DNA of 64,000 nucleotides. Source: Candidatus Defluviibacterium haderslevense. Lineage in GTDB: Bacteria > Bacteroidota > Bacteroidia > Chitinophagales > Saprospiraceae. Position numbers and translations under genes: made by a program. Location of the stretch: assembly GCA_016712225.1 (NCBI GenBank), contig JADJRL010000003.1, forward strand, positions 372,001-436,000. Reading direction: 5' to 3'. The notes beneath the pieces are model-generated. The model searched no databases. It worked only from the letters and a program-made list of their open reading frames with translations, and was not told the origin of the DNA. Positions 8,914 through 17,490 of this stretch are shown piece by piece (position 1 is the stretch's first letter; the number at the start of each line of letters is the position of its first letter).

Positions 8914-9885
8914 CTAAAGGTTAGTATAATGTTCACCTCCCTTGTTAAGTTGTGATTCGAGATATTGATCCAGATTTGCTAATGCCATAGTGAATCCCTC
9001 TTTAAATCCCAACTGGATGATTTTTTCAAGGTCAGCCAGTTCTTTATACTCAATGATGATATCAATGGTGGTCGTTTGATCATGTTCACTAAATGTATTA
9101 TTCCATAATGAATTTGGGAATGCGTCATTGATGTTTCCCTCAGCATCACAAAAAGCATCCAGGCCTGAAAAACTCTTTAACACATCTACTTTTTTGTAAT
9201 CAGCCCTACACCAATGTTCCGCTCCTTCAGGTGATACCATGGCATAAAGCCAATAACCTCCTACTCTAAAATCCATAAATTTTGTTTTGGTTTGAAATGG
9301 TTTTGGCGCCCACCATAAATCTAGAATTTCCGGATCCGTCCATGCCTTCCAAACCATTTCAAGATTTGCAGCAAAATCCCTTTTCACAACTATGGTGTTG
9401 TTTTCTTTATTAACTGTAAAGTCAAATTGTAAATGTGAATTCATTGTAAATTGTTTTTGATGTGATAAAAATTGATCTAACGAAGTATTAATAATGTGAT
9501 TCCAACCTTTTTCAAAATTATGAATCGCAAAATCCGGATTAGAATCTGGAAAAGTTTCAATCCCACTATGTGTTAATATGAGTTTGGTATTTGTGCCGGA
9601 TGCAACCAGCTCAAAAGTCACAAAGGACTCACCCGCATATCCCTTGTATTTCCAACGGTATGTTAGTTTTTTTTGAGGAATCACTTCTGTGATTTCACAT
9701 TGATGAACATATTGTATACCATTTTCAGGTCCTCCAATAAATTCAAATGTAAACCCTACTTCTGCTCTGAATTCAGCAAGATCAAAATACCATTGCTTCA
9801 TCAATTCTTTATCTGTAATGGCACGCCATACCTCTTCAATTTCAGCAGTAAATAATCGTTCTATAATAATGGGATTATGGCTCAT
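8914..9885 (-). CDS. Double AHSA1/SRPBCC-domain protein
   Basis: The 323-residue protein contains two Bet v1-like SRPBCC (AHSA1) domains in tandem: residues ~5-145 (ERLFTAEIEEVWRAITDKEL ... GFTFEF ... LTHSG) and ~155-315 (VVKRDFAANLEMVWKAWTDP, then LDLWWAPKPF). Each fold forms a hydrophobic cavity. Single-domain relatives next to ArsR regulators are usual in bacteria; here two are fused. The start overlaps the upstream arsR-like stop by four bases, so the two are translationally coupled. Ligand unknown; a role in binding a small hydrophobic molecule is inference. Confidence 0.85.
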   Translation of the reverse strand: MSHNPIIIERLFTAEIEEVWRAITDKELMKQWYFDLAEFRAEVGFTFEFIGGPENGIQYVHQCEITEVIPQKKLTYRWKYKGYAGESFVTFELVASGTNTKLILTHSGIETFPDSNPDFAIHNFEKGWNHIINTSLDQFLSHQKQFTMNSHLQFDFTVNKENNTIVVKRDFAANLEMVWKAWTDPEILDLWWAPKPFQTKTKFMDFRVGGYWLYAMVSPEGAEHWCRADYKKVDVLKSFSGLDAFCDAEGNINDAFPNSLWNNTFSEHDQTTTIDIIIEYKELADLEKIIQLGFKEGFTMALANLDQYLESQLNKGGEHYTNL

Positions 9886-10202
9886 TTTTTTTCATTTTTC
9901 ATGTTTAATAATACTTTATCCAGTTCACTAAATCGGTTCTCCCAGATCTTGCGAAATTGGGCGAGCCAATGATCTATTTCTTTCATTTTTTTTGCATTTA
10001 TTTGGTAATAAATTTCTCTGCCGGATTGCTTTTGTTTGACCAGTTCACATTCTGACAATATTTTCAAATGCTTGGATACCGCCTGTCTTGAAGTATCAAA
10101 ATGTTCTGCAATCGCATTCGGAGTCATAGCCTGAAATGCAACGAGCAAAATGATAGCTCTTCTAGTAGGATCCGCTATCGCTTGAAAAACATCTCTTCTC
10201 AT
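9882..10202 (-). CDS. ArsR-family winged-helix regulator
   Basis: The 106-residue protein begins MRRDVFQAIADPTRRAIILL and carries the winged-helix core TPNAIAEHFDTSRQAVSKHL with the wing GREIYYQINAKK, typical of the ArsR subgroup that accompanies AHSA1 genes. No metal-binding CxC motif is seen, so it probably senses something other than arsenite-type metals or acts with its AHSA1 partner. It sits one base after the RibD-like gene and overlaps the AHSA1 gene, in a three-gene operon. Confidence 0.9.
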   Translation of the reverse strand: MRRDVFQAIADPTRRAIILLVAFQAMTPNAIAEHFDTSRQAVSKHLKILSECELVKQKQSGREIYYQINAKKMKEIDHWLAQFRKIWENRFSELDKVLLNMKNEKK

Positions 10203-10203
10203 T

Positions 10204-10770
10204 TTAAATAAGTTTATAGTTTAAAACTACTATGCCACAATCAAAGAGTTGCACATTAACACATTTATAATGTTGCTTTTCTATAACTGTTTGAAAAATC
10301 GACATCCCACTTCCAAGGATGATAGGATTAACAAATAAATGCAATTCATCTATCAACCGATCCTTAATCAGCGATGAAACAAATTGGCCACCACCATAAG
10401 CGATCATGTCATTACCCTCTCGCTGTTTCAATCCGTTAACTTCAGTTGCAAGTTCACCCTTAGCTAGTACCGTATTCTCCCATACTGAGGTCATCAAGGT
10501 TTTTGTAAAAACCACCTTTGGTGTAGCAACAAAAATTTCTGCTCCATCTTCAGGCTCTGGACTTAGATATGCTGCCGTCCAATAAGGAATAAATCCCTCC
10601 GCCAATTTACGCCCTAACAATATAGTATCTACTGGATCCGTCAGCTTTCTCACATATTCCTTCAAGTCTTCGGACCAATTCATGATCATCCAATCCATAC
10701 CTCCGTTTTGATCCGCAATAAAGCCATCAATAGTCATCTGTACCTGTAATTTTAATTTGCGCATACTCAT
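10204..10770 (-). CDS. RibD C-terminal/dihydrofolate-reductase-like protein
   Basis: The 188-residue protein has the RibD_C/DHFR-like fold: LKLQVQMTIDGFIADQNGG at the N-terminus, DTILLGRKLAEGF, a nucleotide-loop IAYGGGQFVSSLI and a closing DELHLFVNPIILGSGMSIF. These are NADPH-type reductases of unassigned substrate, common beside ArsR/AHSA1 pairs. It is the first gene of the operon; an internal ATG at codon 3 is an alternative start. The promoter at 10800-10830 fits the given start. Confidence 0.88.
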   Translation of the reverse strand: MSMRKLKLQVQMTIDGFIADQNGGMDWMIMNWSEDLKEYVRKLTDPVDTILLGRKLAEGFIPYWTAAYLSPEPEDGAEIFVATPKVVFTKTLMTSVWENTVLAKGELATEVNGLKQREGNDMIAYGGGQFVSSLIKDRLIDELHLFVNPIILGSGMSIFQTVIEKQHYKCVNVQLFDCGIVVLNYKLI

Positions 10771-10799
10771 TATTAATTATTTATGAAACTAATTGGTTG

Positions 10800-10830
10800 C
10801 AAATATAAATGCAATCATTCGGTTTCACAA
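10800..10830 (-). promoter_or_regulatory. Promoter of the RibD-like/ArsR/AHSA1 operon
   Basis: On the minus strand TTG (10830-10828), a 20-base spacer and TATATTTG (10807-10800) match the Bacteroidota consensus TTG-N17-23-TAnnTTTG. The start codon follows about 30 bases downstream of the -7 box. Confidence 0.6.
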
Positions 10831-11018
10831 ATTTTTTTACACCTATTTTAAAAAACTCTAGGTTTTATTGGCTTTCGTAATTGAAGTGATACCTTCCTGA
10901 TCAAGCATTAAATAATATCAGAAATCTGTGCCCTTCTAAAACTAAAAAATGAGTTTGAAATATTAATTTTGTGGATTGACATATTTCCAGAATATAAATT
11001 GGCGTTTTCGTTTAAAAC

Positions 11019-11054
11019 TTTTGGTTCTTTTTCCTTGAAGAAAAAGAACCAAAA
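11019..11054. repeat. Perfect 15-bp inverted repeat
   Basis: TTTTGGTTCTTTTTC (11019-11033) is exactly complementary to GAAAAAGAACCAAAA (11040-11054) around the loop CTTGAA. It is not next to a gene end and lacks a terminator geometry for either neighbour; it looks like a dispersed palindromic element. Confidence 0.65.
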
Positions 11055-11383
11055 ATTCAAGACTGTAAGGTATAAGCCTAAAATGATTTCATAAAACCTA
11101 AATTCAAAAAACTCGCCATTTGCCGTGTTTCATTTAATTGGCATAACACTTGCCCAGCTCGAATTAATGTTCTTATTATATCATAAAGTTGAGCTCATAC
11201 AGTTTTGAATTTTTAACGGTTTTATTACATCATTTTTTTACGGCTTATCCCTTAAGGTCGATCCAAATTTCTATTACTTCTTAATAAAATTAATTTTACT
11301 CTGAATGCAATTTGCGTACTTGGTCCGTGAATGATCATATTTTCTTGAAATGGCTTGGCGTTTTGCATATAAACATCTTAAAA

Positions 11384-11466
11384 AGCCCTGAAAGGGCGCA
11401 AGATATCAACGATGGGTTTCAGCCCATCGTAGTTAACAAACACTTATCTTAAGCCCTGGAGGGGCG
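11384..11466. repeat. REP-like composite hairpin element
   Basis: Three short hairpins in a row: GCCCT-GAA-AGGGC (11385-11397), CGATGGG-TTTCAG-CCCATCG (11410-11429) and a second copy of the first box, AAGCCCTGGAGGGGCGCAA. The two AAGCCCTG...GGGCGCAA boxes are direct repeats flanking the central hairpin. The unit is GC-rich against its surroundings, as expected for a dispersed extragenic palindrome. Confidence 0.6.
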
Positions 11467-11545
11467 CAATTAACTTACTAATAATAATCGCTAATTAGTT
11501 AGCATGAGCATAAAAACCTGCCAAGTCATCACATCACATACCTGC

Positions 11546-13201
11546 TTAATTCACCGTCAATGCCTTCACCGTTTCTACATCCAATTGACCAATTGGAAGG
11601 TTGTTTTCTATTTGATATTGTATCAAAGCTGATTTGGTTAATGATCCCATAACCCGGTCTACAGGTCCGGGGTTATAACCCGCATCCCGCAATGCTTTTT
11701 GTATATATCCAATTAATTCAGGAGTCATTTTATTTTTACAAATGACTTCTTTCGATTCACTGATGCCACCTTCTTTAATTAATCTTTTCTTTCTTATGGT
11801 TTTGTATACCGCCGGAACATCCACAAGCGAAGTTTTTGCAGGAGACGCCAGTTTACATGTTGTAAGCATTTCATATTCAGCAGGAATATCCACGGATTTT
11901 GTGGTTGCCGGCGTTTTAATTTTTTGAAAGGTTCTAGTCTTATACTCAGCAGGAATTTCTATTTTTTCAGTTGTAGCTGCTGTCTTTACTTTTTGGTAGG
12001 TCCTGGTCTCATAGACTGTAGGAACTTCAATCGTTTTAGTTGTAGCCGGAGATACCAGTTTTTGATATGTTCTAGTCGTATATTCTGCAGGCACTTCTGT
12101 TTTTATCGTTGCAGCTGGAGATACCAGTTTTTGATAAGTTCTGGTCGTATATTGGGCTGGAATTTCTCTTGTTTTAGTTGTAGCGGGGGAAACTAATTTT
12201 TGATATGTTCTGGTTTCGTATTGAGCAGGTGATTCGATAACTTTTGTTGTTGCCTCCTGCTTGATTCTTAAAATTGGCTTGGTGATATATTGTGCCGCAA
12301 TATCAAAAGTTTTTACACACCCGGCACCATCATCCTGGTAACCATCAGGACAACCATTACGTGTAAGTTTCGAAAGGACGAGATGCTGGGCTGGAATTGT
12401 ATCAACATCCCAAATAAAATTGTTTTTTGAATTTTTTAATTTAGATTTTTTATCAGCTTGTTTTTGTACCCAGGTGGCTGTTGCAGGAACAAGTTCAATG
12501 GTATCCAAACTAGATCCATAAATTGAAGGAACAGTTTCTAATCTTGTCGATGCATCTTTGATCAAAACTTGCTCAGTACCTTTTTCATATTCTGCTGGAG
12601 AAACTTCCCATTTCGATCCTGCTTCTTTGACCAAAATTTTTTCTGTAACCGTTTCGTATTGAGCTGGCACATGAGTTAATTCTGTATAAGCCGCCTTGAC
12701 TAAAACCTTTTCTTCAACAGTTTCATATTTGGCAGGAACATAAACAGATTTGGTGTATGCCTCCTTAACGATTACTTTTTCCACCGCTGTTTCAAATTTG
12801 GCTGGAATGATTTCAATGATGGTTGATGCGTCTTTTACTTTGACTTGTTCAGTAACCGTTTCTAAAACAGCAGGTTTGATAACCAATTTTGTAGATGCCT
12901 CTTTTATTTTAACTTGTTCGCTTACCGTCTCATAAACTGCAGGAACAGGAATTAATTTTTTAGATGCTTCTTTTTTTATCCTTTTTTCAATAACTGTATC
13001 AAACTTTGCAGAAATTACGACGGCTCGCTTACTCGCTGGCTTGGTTAATATTTGCTCATAAAAATATTCAAATTGCGCATTCATTAGACACTTTTCATAA
13101 CATTTGCCTTCGACGGCATTAGGAATATCGGGTTTTTGAGCCCCTAGTTGAACATTCATGACTAAACTTAAAAAACAAATACATAAAATGCGATGGATCA
13201 T
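11546..13201 (-). CDS. Exported protein of sixteen 23-residue repeats with C-terminal peptidoglycan-binding domain
   Basis: The 551-residue protein has a signal peptide (MIHRILCICFLSLVMNVQLG, cut near AQ). Eight 23-residue repeats of the type VPAxYETVxExVxVKxAST follow. Then comes a ~60-residue linker with CPDGYQDDGAGC, eight further 23-residue repeats of the type xPAxYxTRTYQKLVSPATT, and a C-terminal PG_binding_1-like domain (ELIGYIQKALRDAGYNPG ... VDRVMGSLTKSALIQYQIEN). The repeats are strongly beta-prone and rich in Lys, Glu and Thr. It is likely anchored to the cell wall in the periplasm with the repeats forming a rod; partner unknown. It lies 17 bases after the HD gene, in one operon. 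Confidence 0.85.
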   Translation of the reverse strand: MIHRILCICFLSLVMNVQLGAQKPDIPNAVEGKCYEKCLMNAQFEYFYEQILTKPASKRAVVISAKFDTVIEKRIKKEASKKLIPVPAVYETVSEQVKIKEASTKLVIKPAVLETVTEQVKVKDASTIIEIIPAKFETAVEKVIVKEAYTKSVYVPAKYETVEEKVLVKAAYTELTHVPAQYETVTEKILVKEAGSKWEVSPAEYEKGTEQVLIKDASTRLETVPSIYGSSLDTIELVPATATWVQKQADKKSKLKNSKNNFIWDVDTIPAQHLVLSKLTRNGCPDGYQDDGAGCVKTFDIAAQYITKPILRIKQEATTKVIESPAQYETRTYQKLVSPATTKTREIPAQYTTRTYQKLVSPAATIKTEVPAEYTTRTYQKLVSPATTKTIEVPTVYETRTYQKVKTAATTEKIEIPAEYKTRTFQKIKTPATTKSVDIPAEYEMLTTCKLASPAKTSLVDVPAVYKTIRKKRLIKEGGISESKEVICKNKMTPELIGYIQKALRDAGYNPGPVDRVMGSLTKSALIQYQIENNLPIGQLDVETVKALTVN

Positions 13202-13218
13202 CCGCTTAATTTTTTTGA

Positions 13219-14406
13219 TTAAAAATGAATTTTATAAGGTAATATTTTATAATATTTCTTAGACCAATTGGACAAATGAGATACATCATAAACTTCAGAA
13301 AGTTTTTTAACATTTCCTGATTTCGTTTTTATCATGATCTCGCCCTCTTCCTTATTATATGCTATAAATCTAATGGTTCCCGAATCTCTATTTACATTAA
13401 TTTCAGAATCAAATTTTTCATAGGATTCTGGATTGCTTGAAGTTTCAAAAATCTCATTGTGAAGTTGAATTTTATATAATTTTCTAAAAATAAGTCCGTT
13501 GGCTAATTCTGATATGAGTCCAAGATTTAATGTGGCTTGCTTTTTTAAAAAGAACCAAATATCTATGTCATCAATTTGATTAAAATGCTTCAATAACAAT
13601 TCCCTATGGTCAAGTATTTGATTGTGTTTATTCGAACTTAAAAAATATTCTAAATCTGAACTTACCCCTTCATGATGATTGTCCTTATCCATCAGCGTTA
13701 AAAACTGTTGGAGCATAAATTCAGCTGCAATACAAGTCTTATGCATATATACTTGCCAATACATGATTTTTCTAGAGGTAAGAAATTTTTCAATAGAATA
13801 AATAGCTTTTTCTTCAATAACCAATTGCTGATCGACGACATCAATCATCAATAATAATCGATCATAACCTATGACTCCTTCAGCAACACCAGTATAAAAG
13901 CTATCACGGGTCAAATAGTCCAGTCTATCCACATCCAGTTGGCTACTAATTAATTGATGGAGAAATAGTTTATGATATTGGCCTTTGAATATGGTTATGG
14001 CTAAAGTAAGTTGACCCTCAAATTTAAGATTCAATTGCTCCATAATCATCAATGTAATAGCCTCATGATGAATGGGCACTAATGTATGTTCGAGCACATG
14101 TGAAAAAGGGCCATGCCCGATATCATGCAACAGGATGGCTAATTGTGAGGCTTCATATTCTTCAGGCGAAATATCGACACCTTTTTCCCTTAAAACATTC
14201 AGAGCTGTAGTCATTAGGTGAAAGGCTCCCAATGCATGATGAAATCGGGTATGGACCGCACCTGGATAAACAAAATGGGTTAAACCCAATTGTCGGATGC
14301 GCTGTAATCTTTGAAAGTAGGGATGTTCAATGATTTCAAGGATAATGCCCGTTGGAATTCGGATGAATCCATACACCGGATCATTAAATATTTTATGGAT
14401 GGCCAA
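13219..14406 (-). CDS. HD-superfamily phosphohydrolase (dNTPase-like)
   Basis: The 395-residue cytosolic protein begins MAIHKIFNDPVYGFIRIP, the usual start of the HD-domain family related to dGTPases. The metal-binding residues are visible as H52/H56/H57 in VHTRFHHALG, H94-D95 in LLHDIGHGPFSH, and a later aspartate in DVDRLDYLTRDS. The fold hydrolyses phosphoester bonds of nucleotides with a divalent metal; the exact substrate is not known. It is divergent from porX and heads an operon with the repeat protein. Confidence 0.88.
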   Translation of the reverse strand: MAIHKIFNDPVYGFIRIPTGIILEIIEHPYFQRLQRIRQLGLTHFVYPGAVHTRFHHALGAFHLMTTALNVLREKGVDISPEEYEASQLAILLHDIGHGPFSHVLEHTLVPIHHEAITLMIMEQLNLKFEGQLTLAITIFKGQYHKLFLHQLISSQLDVDRLDYLTRDSFYTGVAEGVIGYDRLLLMIDVVDQQLVIEEKAIYSIEKFLTSRKIMYWQVYMHKTCIAAEFMLQQFLTLMDKDNHHEGVSSDLEYFLSSNKHNQILDHRELLLKHFNQIDDIDIWFFLKKQATLNLGLISELANGLIFRKLYKIQLHNEIFETSSNPESYEKFDSEINVNRDSGTIRFIAYNKEEGEIMIKTKSGNVKKLSEVYDVSHLSNWSKKYYKILPYKIHF

Positions 14407-14539
14407 TATCTAAAAATTTAAGAATTTAATGCATAATTTTATCCTGGATCAATGTTCTAATATATTCATCCTATAATGCGCATAAATATACTATATTCGG
14501 ATTAATTCACGTTTGGGTTCGTAAGCAATAGATAAAAAT

Positions 14540-16102
14540 ATGGATAAAATAAGGATCTTATGGGCGGATGATGAAATGGATCACCTAAAACCGCAATTAT
14601 TTTTTTTAGAAAAAAAAGGTTTTACCATTACCACCGTTTCTAATGGTCATGATGCTTTGGCAACTCTGGACGCGGATCCCAATTATGATCTGGTATTTTT
14701 AGATGAATCAATGCCCGGAATTTCAGGCCTAGAAACTTTATCGCGCATTAAAGCTAAGGGACTGTTGTTTCCCGTAGTCATGGTGACCAAAAATGAGGCT
14801 GAAAATATTATGGAAGAAGCCATTGGAAGTCAAATTGCTGATTATTTGATTAAACCCGTGAATCCGAATCAATTGTTACTGACGATTAAGAAATTGATTG
14901 ACAACAAACGCCTGGTGTCTGAAAAAAATACTATGGATTATCAAATCGCATTCAGGCAATTATTCATGGACATTACCGACAGAAATGATTACCATAAATG
15001 GGTCGAAATTTATAAGCAACTCATCGGTTGGGAATTGAAATTAGATCAGGGAAAAGATCCACAAATTCAAGATATTCTATTCCAACAAAAAAAGGAAGCG
15101 AATGTCGAATTTTCAAAATTTATTTTAAATCATTATGCATCATGGTTCAAACCCAATGCTAATGCTCCTATCATGTCGCATCAGGTTATGTATGAGAAGG
15201 TCTTGAAAGATGTGAAGGATGATGTTCCTACAGTTTTTTTATTACTGGATAATTTACGTTTTGATCAATGGAAAGTGATAGAGCCCATTATTTCAGAAAA
15301 ATATTGGATCCAATCTGAAGATTATTTTTTCAGCATACTTCCTACTACAACACAATACAGTAGAAATGCTATCTTCAGTGGCATGTTACCTTCAGAAATA
15401 GAAAAATTCTATCCGGATTGGTGGATCAATGATAATGAAGAAGGTGGCAAGAACCTTAAAGAACCAGATCTACTGGCCAATCTAATTAAGCGTGTTATAC
15501 GTCGTGATATCAAACATGAGTATATTAAAATCACCAATGCAGCTAAAGGAAAACAATTGGTAGATAATGCTTTAAATTTATTGAAAAATAATTTCACTGC
15601 GATTGTTTATAATTTTATTGATATGTTGTCACACGCCAGAACAGAAATGGAAGTGCTTAAAGAATTAGCTTCTGACGAAGTAGCCTATAGATCATTAACT
15701 CGCAGTTGGTTCCTACATTCGCCACTTTGGGTTACCCTTCAAAAATTAGCAGAATTTCCTATCCAGTTGATCATTACTACAGATCATGGCACTATGCGAG
15801 TCCAAGATCCATCCAAAGTCATTGGCGATAAAGAAACTACCGCAAACCTTAGATATAAGGTGGGCAAAAATTTAAATTATGATAAAAAAGATGTTTTGGA
15901 AATTAAGGACCCTGCATCCGTAGGATTACCAAGACCGAATATTTCATCCACATTTATTTTTGCAAAAGAGACGAACTATTTTTTATATCCCAATAACTAC
16001 AATCATTTCCTGAATTATTATAAAAACACCTTTCAACATGGTGGAATCTCTATGGAAGAAATGATTTGTCCAATCATCAAATTAAAAAGTAAAGTGGGAT
16101 AA
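14540..16102 (+). CDS. porX: PorX: response regulator with PglZ phosphatase-like output domain
   Basis: The 520-residue protein has a receiver domain (residues 1-125; acidic pocket D10-D11-E12, phosphoacceptor D55 in VFLDESMPG, T83, K105) joined to a PglZ alkaline-phosphatase-superfamily domain (LLDNLRFDQW, the nucleophile region PTTTQYSRNAIFSG, DMLSHAR, TTDHGT). This length and architecture are those of PorX, the Bacteroidota regulator that with sensor PorY and sigma factor SigP controls T9SS genes and has phosphodiesterase activity. porY is not in the window. The many T9SS cargo genes here fit its presence. Confidence 0.93.
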   Translation: MDKIRILWADDEMDHLKPQLFFLEKKGFTITTVSNGHDALATLDADPNYDLVFLDESMPGISGLETLSRIKAKGLLFPVVMVTKNEAENIMEEAIGSQIADYLIKPVNPNQLLLTIKKLIDNKRLVSEKNTMDYQIAFRQLFMDITDRNDYHKWVEIYKQLIGWELKLDQGKDPQIQDILFQQKKEANVEFSKFILNHYASWFKPNANAPIMSHQVMYEKVLKDVKDDVPTVFLLLDNLRFDQWKVIEPIISEKYWIQSEDYFFSILPTTTQYSRNAIFSGMLPSEIEKFYPDWWINDNEEGGKNLKEPDLLANLIKRVIRRDIKHEYIKITNAAKGKQLVDNALNLLKNNFTAIVYNFIDMLSHARTEMEVLKELASDEVAYRSLTRSWFLHSPLWVTLQKLAEFPIQLIITTDHGTMRVQDPSKVIGDKETTANLRYKVGKNLNYDKKDVLEIKDPASVGLPRPNISSTFIFAKETNYFLYPNNYNHFLNYYKNTFQHGGISMEEMICPIIKLKSKVG

Positions 16103-16537
16103 TCAATTCGATATTTCTCTGACCTTTTCTTCTAACAAAACATATCGTGCTTCATCACATAAAAAATAAATGGTGCTCCCAAAATAACCCTTATGTCTTA
16201 ATTTGATCTTTCCTAAAGATAGTTTGATCAATGGCTTTATCCGCATCTTTTCTATTTGATGAAATGGTATTTTAATGGTCTTTATGTAATTGGTTACATA
16301 AATAAATTCCTGATCCATTTCTACTCTTTTTAATCGAAATAAAGTGAAATAAATAAGTGTCCCAAATAATACAAAACCACAAATAAAAAATAGCTTTATT
16401 AAAAATGGTGATGAAAAAGAAAGATCTTCATTAGCAGCTAACAAAATAGCAAGGGTCAGACTACCAAAAAATACCAACCAAAATAAGGGTATAAACAATG
16501 CAAAAATTAAAGTTGCCGATGAAGAAATCCGAATCAT
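16103..16537 (-). CDS. Small two-helix membrane protein with PH-like tail
   Basis: The 144-residue protein has two hydrophobic helices (residues ~8-35 and ~45-67). A charged C-terminal part follows (RLKRVEMDQEFIYVTNYIK, TIKIPFHQIEKMRIKPLI) that resembles the bacterial PH-like domain (DUF304-type) exposed to the cytosol. No specific function recognised. It follows tatC by 15 bases in the same direction and its stop abuts the porX stop, convergently. Confidence 0.75.
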   Translation of the reverse strand: MIRISSSATLIFALFIPLFWLVFFGSLTLAILLAANEDLSFSSPFLIKLFFICGFVLFGTLIYFTLFRLKRVEMDQEFIYVTNYIKTIKIPFHQIEKMRIKPLIKLSLGKIKLRHKGYFGSTIYFLCDEARYVLLEEKVREISN

Positions 16538-16552
16538 AATGGGTTTATTTAT

Positions 16553-17374
16553 TTACACGATCTCATCTTTTGGATAAACTCGTGCTGCAACATATATACT
16601 CAGTTCATAAAGTAAACACAAAGGAATAGTAACGATCGTCATGGAGACAACATCAGGAGGTGTAATAATGGCTGCTATAATGGTGATAATGACTATAGCA
16701 TGGCGTCGATAAGTCCTCATAAAAACAGGTCCCATGATCCCCAACTTGGCAAGAAAATAAACCACCACAGGTAATTCAAAAACCAATCCTGTCAACATGG
16801 TAAACATTAACATGATGTCAACCATTGAACTCAGCTGAACACTTTCCTTAACTTGTGCACTTACATCATATGACGCTAAAAAACTAATAGAAAATGGTGC
16901 AATAAAAAAATAACCAAATAAAACACCAGATAGAAATAGAGCTGTACAAACAAAAACAATACCTTTAGTAACCATTTGCTCTTTAGTATATAATCCGGGC
17001 TTAATAAACAACCAAAATTCTCTAAAAACCAAAGGAAAGGCAACAATGAGCCCTAAATAAAAACTAACTTCCAAATGCACTGTCAATTGTTCACCTAATT
17101 CTCGAGTATAAATCTCAAATTTGGCTGGTTCGAAACACATAAAATCAGCTAGACTGCATAAAAAACGATAAGTGAAGAAATCTGGTTTGGTGGGTCCCAA
17201 AATGATGGTATCAAATACATAGGACTTCTGAAGAAATACAATGAACATAACTACAATGATGTATAAAGCGGCCCTAAAAAGATGCTTTCTCAAACTGTCA
17301 ATGTGCTCCATGAAGCTCATTTCAGTCTCTACAATTCCTGCTGTATTCTTCTTTTTAAATATATTTGCTAACAT
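16553..17374 (-). CDS. tatC: TatC, twin-arginine translocase subunit
   Basis: The 273-residue inner-membrane protein has the TatC hallmark EMSFMEHIDSLRKHLFRAAL at the N-terminus, six predicted helices, the motif FREFWLFIKPGLYTKEQ in the first cytoplasmic loop and a late FELPVVVYFLAKLG. TatC recognises the twin-arginine signal peptide of folded proteins. The segment around TYRFLCSLADFMCFEP is a longer periplasmic loop than in E. coli, common in Bacteroidota. tatA is not in the window. Confidence 0.95.
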   Translation of the reverse strand: MLANIFKKKNTAGIVETEMSFMEHIDSLRKHLFRAALYIIVVMFIVFLQKSYVFDTIILGPTKPDFFTYRFLCSLADFMCFEPAKFEIYTRELGEQLTVHLEVSFYLGLIVAFPLVFREFWLFIKPGLYTKEQMVTKGIVFVCTALFLSGVLFGYFFIAPFSISFLASYDVSAQVKESVQLSSMVDIMLMFTMLTGLVFELPVVVYFLAKLGIMGPVFMRTYRRHAIVIITIIAAIITPPDVVSMTIVTIPLCLLYELSIYVAARVYPKDEIV

Positions 17375-17406
17375 CTTATGAGTAACATGATCTGATCAAT
17401 GTGGTT

Positions 17407-17414
17407 CAAAGATA
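17407..17414 (-). promoter_or_regulatory. Candidate -7 box for tatC
   Basis: TATCTTTG on the minus strand matches TAnnTTTG, 33 bases before the tatC start. No clear -33 TTG. Confidence 0.45.
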
Positions 17415-17445
17415 GGATTCTAAGGTTTATGAATAACTAGTTTAG

Positions 17446-17473
17446 TTGGTAAATTTTATTTGACTTAACTTTG
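17446..17473 (+). promoter_or_regulatory. Promoter of the LamG/type B sorting-domain gene
   Basis: TTG (17446-17448), 17-base spacer, TAACTTTG (17466-17473): a full match to the Bacteroidota consensus, 17 bases before the start codon. Confidence 0.65.
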
Positions 17474-17490
17474 AGCACTTAGTTTAACTT

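Larger units (their letters stand above)
10771..11545. other. Gene-free stretch with palindromic repeats
   Basis: No coding frame with a plausible start, composition or homology was found on either strand. The stretch holds the operon promoter at its left end, a perfect 15-bp palindrome (11019-11054) and a composite hairpin repeat (11384-11466), each described separately. Confidence 0.6.

Noticed and set aside
11742..12935. Three plus-strand frames of 60-90 codons within the repeat protein gene
   Set aside because: They arise from the periodic antisense of the 23-codon repeats.
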